Of a stretch of DNA of 64,000 nucleotides, positions 60,988-64,000 are shown in pieces. Below the pieces are notes generated by a model. It was given only the letters and a program-made list of their open reading frames with translations, made no database searches and was not told the origin of the DNA. This DNA is from Bacteroidetes bacterium 41-46. Lineage in GTDB: Bacteria > Bacteroidota > Bacteroidia > Bacteroidales > UBA932. The stretch covers positions 1 through 64,000 of the forward strand of contig MKTA01000018.1 of NCBI GenBank assembly GCA_001897515.1, read 5' to 3'. Position 1 is the first letter of the stretch; each line of letters starts with the position of its first letter. The translations under genes and the position numbers were made by a program.

Positions 60988-62445
60988 TTAGCGGTTTAAA
61001 CTGAATATTTTCAATATCTCCTCCTTGTCGTCAAAATGGTGTTTCACCCCTTTAACATCCTGATAATTTTCGTGGCCCTTTCCGGCAACCAGCACAATAC
61101 TACCTGCAGAGGCCATCATAATTGCGGCCTTTATGGCCTCCCTTCTGTCGGTTATAAAAATGGTCCTCTTCATATCAGATGGTTTAAAACCTCTTTTTAT
61201 ATCCTCAATTATAGACTCAGGCTCCTCAAACCTCGGATTGTCAGATGTAACCACAATCCTGTCAGAATATTTTACCGAGACCTCTGCCATCTCGGGCCTT
61301 TTTGTCTTATCTCTGTTTCCTCCGCACCCGAATACAGTAACAATATCCCTTCCATCTGCACTGTCTTTAAGTGTCTTAAGAACATTTTCCAGAGCATCGG
61401 GAGTGTGGGCATAATCAACTACAGCAGTTATATCATCCCCCCCCTTTACATACTCAAGCCTGCCCGCTACCGTTGACAGTTTGCTTAGCTCCACAAGAAC
61501 CTCCTCTTCGTCTGCATTTAATAAAACAGCCGCTGAGTAAACAGACAGAAGGTTGTATGCATTATGGGCTCCGATGAATCTTGTCCACACCTCTTTGCCT
61601 CCTATGTTCAGTAACATTCCATCCAGACTCTTCTCCATAACCTTGCAATTGAAGTCAGCTGGAGATTGACAGGAGTACCTGTATTTTGCAGCCGGTGTAT
61701 TCTGCAGCATCACCATTCCGTTTTTGTCATCAATGTTTGTCAGAGCAAAGGAGTCCTTTTGAAGATTGTCAAAGAAGCTCTTCTTAACCCTTATATACTC
61801 TGCAAATGTTTTATGGTAATCAAGATGATCATGGGTTATGTTTGAAAAGATGCCACCTGCGAATTTTATACCTGCAATCCTTTTCTGATCAAGGGAGTGA
61901 GAGCTAACCTCCATAAAACAGTATTCACACCCGCTATCTGCCATCTCAGCCATTAGTTTGTTGAGCTGAACCGGATCAGGAGTCGTGTGAGTCGCAGCTA
62001 TCTCCTTATTTGAGATGTAGTTAGCTATTGTAGATATGAGGCCGCATTTGTATCCCAGTGCACTGAATAACCTGTATAGTAGTGTTGCAGTTGTTGTCTT
62101 CCCGTTTGTTCCGGTTATACCAACAACCTTCATCTTCTCCGAGGGTTTCCCATAGAAAATTGAAGAGGCAATTCCCAATGCTGAGTGTGTGTCTGCCACT
62201 TTTATGATAACCCCATCCGGTAATCCCTCCGGAATCTCCTCGCACAATACGGCAGAGGCACCACCCCTGATAGCAGCCGAAATATAGTTGTGCCCGTCAG
62301 ATGAAACCCCTCTCTGGGCGACGAACAAATCTCCCTTGCCACAGCATCTTGAGTCAAAACAGATTCCGCCTATCTCAACAGATTCTGCCTCTCTGCCGAT
62401 TATCTCCAGTATATCTAAACCCTCCGTAATATTATTGAGTCTCAT
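60988..62445 (-). CDS. murE: UDP-MurNAc-Ala-Glu ligase MurE, meso-DAP type
   Basis: 485 residues from MRLNNITEGLDILEI. GITGTNGKTTTATLLYRL (ATP loop), CYMEVSSHSLDQKRIAGIKF-type loop (here CFMEVSSHSLDQKRI) and VDYAHTPDALENVL are conserved. The motif TSDNPRFEEPE contains DNPR, typical of enzymes that add meso-diaminopimelate rather than lysine. ATG 62445 overlaps ftsI by 14 bp; the TTG at 62469 would only add eight poorly conserved residues. Confidence 0.96.
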   Translation of the reverse strand: MRLNNITEGLDILEIIGREAESVEIGGICFDSRCCGKGDLFVAQRGVSSDGHNYISAAIRGGASAVLCEEIPEGLPDGVIIKVADTHSALGIASSIFYGKPSEKMKVVGITGTNGKTTTATLLYRLFSALGYKCGLISTIANYISNKEIAATHTTPDPVQLNKLMAEMADSGCEYCFMEVSSHSLDQKRIAGIKFAGGIFSNITHDHLDYHKTFAEYIRVKKSFFDNLQKDSFALTNIDDKNGMVMLQNTPAAKYRYSCQSPADFNCKVMEKSLDGMLLNIGGKEVWTRFIGAHNAYNLLSVYSAAVLLNADEEEVLVELSKLSTVAGRLEYVKGGDDITAVVDYAHTPDALENVLKTLKDSADGRDIVTVFGCGGNRDKTKRPEMAEVSVKYSDRIVVTSDNPRFEEPESIIEDIKRGFKPSDMKRTIFITDRREAIKAAIMMASAGSIVLVAGKGHENYQDVKGVKHHFDDKEEILKIFSLNR

Positions 62446-64000
62446 ACTTTTCAGATAGTTCAATTTCAATTATTCCATTCTTTTCAATAGCACTTCCAAC
62501 ACTAGGATTTTGAGCCACCACTCTCCCTTTTCCATTAAATCTAACCCTGTATCCACAGTTTTCCAGAATATAGAGGGCATCTCTGAGCCCCATGTTGAGA
62601 ACACTTGGTACACTGTCGGTTATAGCAGGACTATCTTTGATAACAACCCTGTTTAGAGTGTCTCGTTCAACAGATATCCACTCTCCCTTTGCCTGCATTT
62701 CCGGCTTTACACTAGGAAGGGAGGTGATGATTTTTTCTGTTTCGGCTCTTTTGCCGGAGAGTATCAGAGGCCTTGATGCCGTTAATTTCCCCTTTCCCTC
62801 AACAGGACTGTTCCACTGAGGATTGATTGTATATATTCTGTCAGATATCTGTTTAAAAACCGGGGCAGCCCATGAGCCCCCGTAGAAGTTTGCTCTGGTT
62901 TTATTTGTATAAAGAATTACTATTGCAGAATACTTGGGATTGTCACTGGGGAAGAATCCGGCAAAGGATGCCTGATGTTTTCTGTAGCCCTGGGAATCTA
63001 TATATCTGCCGTCAAATGCTATCTGAGCAGTTCCGGTCTTCCCGGATATCTTGTATCTCGGGTCGTCCAGTGCTTTTGCAGTGCCATGTTCAACTACTCC
63101 GCGCAGAGCTTCATGGACCAGTTTAATTGTTGATTTTGAGCAAATAGATCCGCTCATCTCCTGAGGTTCAAATATTTTTTCAGCAACTCCTCTTCTCTCA
63201 AGGCTTTCAACGAAATATGGCTTCATCATCTTTCCGCCGTTGGCTATTGCGTTATAGAATGCAAGAGTGTGAAGAGGAGTCAGAAGAGATGCGTAGCCCA
63301 TAGCCATCATTGGAAGAGTCAGTTTGCTCCACATTGCATCTCCCGGTGTATGAATTACTGAACGCCCCTCGCCAAGTATGTCAAGGTTGAACTTCTCCCC
63401 AATCTTCATATTATGAAGTCTGTCAACATACTTCTTTTCATTATTTGCATAGTATTCTACAGCAAGCTTTGCAAAGGCTACATTTGAAGATTTTTCAAAC
63501 GCCTTTTTTACATCAATCAATCCATATCCTCCCCTTGTAACATCAGTAAACTCCTTTGTGCTGTATTTCCATCTGCCATTTCCGGCATCAACAGGGGTTC
63601 CGAGATTTACATACCCATCTTCAATAAGGGCCACAAGTGTTGCCAGTTTGAATGTAGATCCGGGTTCGGTAGCCTGACCAATTGCATAGTTGAATGATTC
63701 GTCAAACTCTCCGTTGCTCATTTTCTTCATATTAGCAATTGCTCTAACCGCACCCGTTTCAACCTCCATCACAATGGCTGTTGCGCCCTCAAATACATCA
63801 GATAGCGAAAGTTGATTTCTTAATGCATTCTCTGTTGCCTCTTGTATGTCAATATCAATAGTTGTTCTAACATCCATCCCATCCTGGGGCATTACTGACT
63901 GCTGTTCATTAACAGGCATCCACTCGCCCCCAAGCAACCGTTGAACAGTCTGCTTGCCTGGAACTCCTTTAAGATAGTAGTCATAACTTCCCTCAATCCC
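62432..64000 (-). CDS. ftsI: Septal penicillin-binding protein FtsI (partial, 5' end outside window)
   Basis: The reading frame is open to the right edge; the first visible residues GIEGSYDYYLKGVPG are the dimerisation-domain motif of class B PBPs, so the N-terminus (membrane helix and about 150 residues) is missing. 522 codons visible. Transpeptidase motifs: STFK at about visible residues 115-118 (nucleophilic Ser), SSN about 171-173, and KTGTAQ further on. A C-terminal PASTA domain (about 460-518: VPSVLNMGLRDALYILENCGYRVRFNGKGRVVAQNPSVGSAI) follows. Crosslinks septal peptidoglycan with FtsW. Confidence 0.95.
   Translation of the reverse strand, partial: GIEGSYDYYLKGVPGKQTVQRLLGGEWMPVNEQQSVMPQDGMDVRTTIDIDIQEATENALRNQLSLSDVFEGATAIVMEVETGAVRAIANMKKMSNGEFDESFNYAIGQATEPGSTFKLATLVALIEDGYVNLGTPVDAGNGRWKYSTKEFTDVTRGGYGLIDVKKAFEKSSNVAFAKLAVEYYANNEKKYVDRLHNMKIGEKFNLDILGEGRSVIHTPGDAMWSKLTLPMMAMGYASLLTPLHTLAFYNAIANGGKMMKPYFVESLERRGVAEKIFEPQEMSGSICSKSTIKLVHEALRGVVEHGTAKALDDPRYKISGKTGTAQIAFDGRYIDSQGYRKHQASFAGFFPSDNPKYSAIVILYTNKTRANFYGGSWAAPVFKQISDRIYTINPQWNSPVEGKGKLTASRPLILSGKRAETEKIITSLPSVKPEMQAKGEWISVERDTLNRVVIKDSPAITDSVPSVLNMGLRDALYILENCGYRVRFNGKGRVVAQNPSVGSAIEKNGIIEIELSEKYETQ

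Overview
The window looks like core chromosome of a Bacteroidetes bacterium, most likely order Bacteroidales. Three things support this. Promoter-like sites of the Bacteroidetes type (TAnnTTTG, sometimes with TTG/TTTG 19-20 nt upstream) sit in front of many transcription units, while Shine-Dalgarno sequences are mostly weak. The gene families are typical of the phylum: DUF1015 with serA/serC, DUF3127, DUF4834, the pyrB-pyrI pair, ExbB with two ExbD proteins, a MraY with a large insertion, and a glycine-rich RRM protein. The cell-wall set is that of a Gram-negative cell, and MurE carries the DNPR motif of meso-diaminopimelate-adding enzymes. I cannot name a genus. I saw no tRNA, rRNA, insertion sequence, prophage or CRISPR array.

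Layout. 1-403: terminator of an upstream gene, then about 350 bp without a gene. 404-7454: sugar transporter plus ROK kinase (minus), divergent from a run of porin, M28 lipoprotein peptidase, GNAT and LrgA/LrgB (plus), then a DUF2238 membrane protein. 7482-9244: glycine-rich RNA-binding protein with a long leader, divergent from a FemAB-like transferase. 9318-14727 (minus): DUF1015, serA and serC, then pyrI, pyrB and a YigZ protein. 14781-17200 (plus): LuxC-like acyl-CoA reductase, a pRiA4b ORF-3-like protein and miaA. 17262-20759 (minus): ureohydrolase, nhaA, FKBP lipoprotein and DUF3127, tightly coupled. 20891-24601: recQ convergent with glutamine synthetase. 24680-32779 (plus): an uncharacterised 769-residue envelope protein, DUF4834, an MsbA-like ABC exporter, an AMP-dependent ligase, dCMP deaminase and an S41 protease. 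32766-36723 (minus): antiporter, asnS, udk and a TonB-like protein. 36795-41898 (minus): exbB, a small membrane protein, two exbD genes, alkaline phosphatase and a GHL10 hydrolase. 42003-47342 (minus): rpiB, truB, queA, dprA, tatD and asparaginase. 47399-49569 (plus): DegT aminotransferase and galE. 49553-64000 (minus): a division and cell-wall (dcw) cluster in the order ftsI, murE, mraY, murD, ftsW, murG, murC, ftsQ, ftsA, ftsZ, followed by gltX; ftsI runs off the right edge.

How the genes work together. The dcw cluster makes lipid II (MraY, MurG, and the Mur ligases that build its precursor), polymerises and crosslinks septal wall (FtsW, FtsI) and builds the division ring (FtsZ, FtsA, FtsQ). 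The serine, pyrimidine, glutamine and nucleotide genes are ordinary biosynthesis. The two envelope runs (24680-32779 and 36795-41898) combine energy coupling, export, lipid activation and periplasmic hydrolysis, and hold the least understood proteins.

I did not find a clear new defence or mobile system. The observations most worth following are non-coding: a structured leader before the RRM gene, an inverted repeat around the dprA promoter and start codon, a palindrome around the serC promoter, and several promoters placed so close to the start codon that the mRNAs may be leaderless. Several gene starts given here (for example 2663, 5808, 15846, 24601, 24680, 39525, 41898, 43824, 44947, 46086, 57147 and 62445) are shorter than the longest open frame; the reasons are in the entries.
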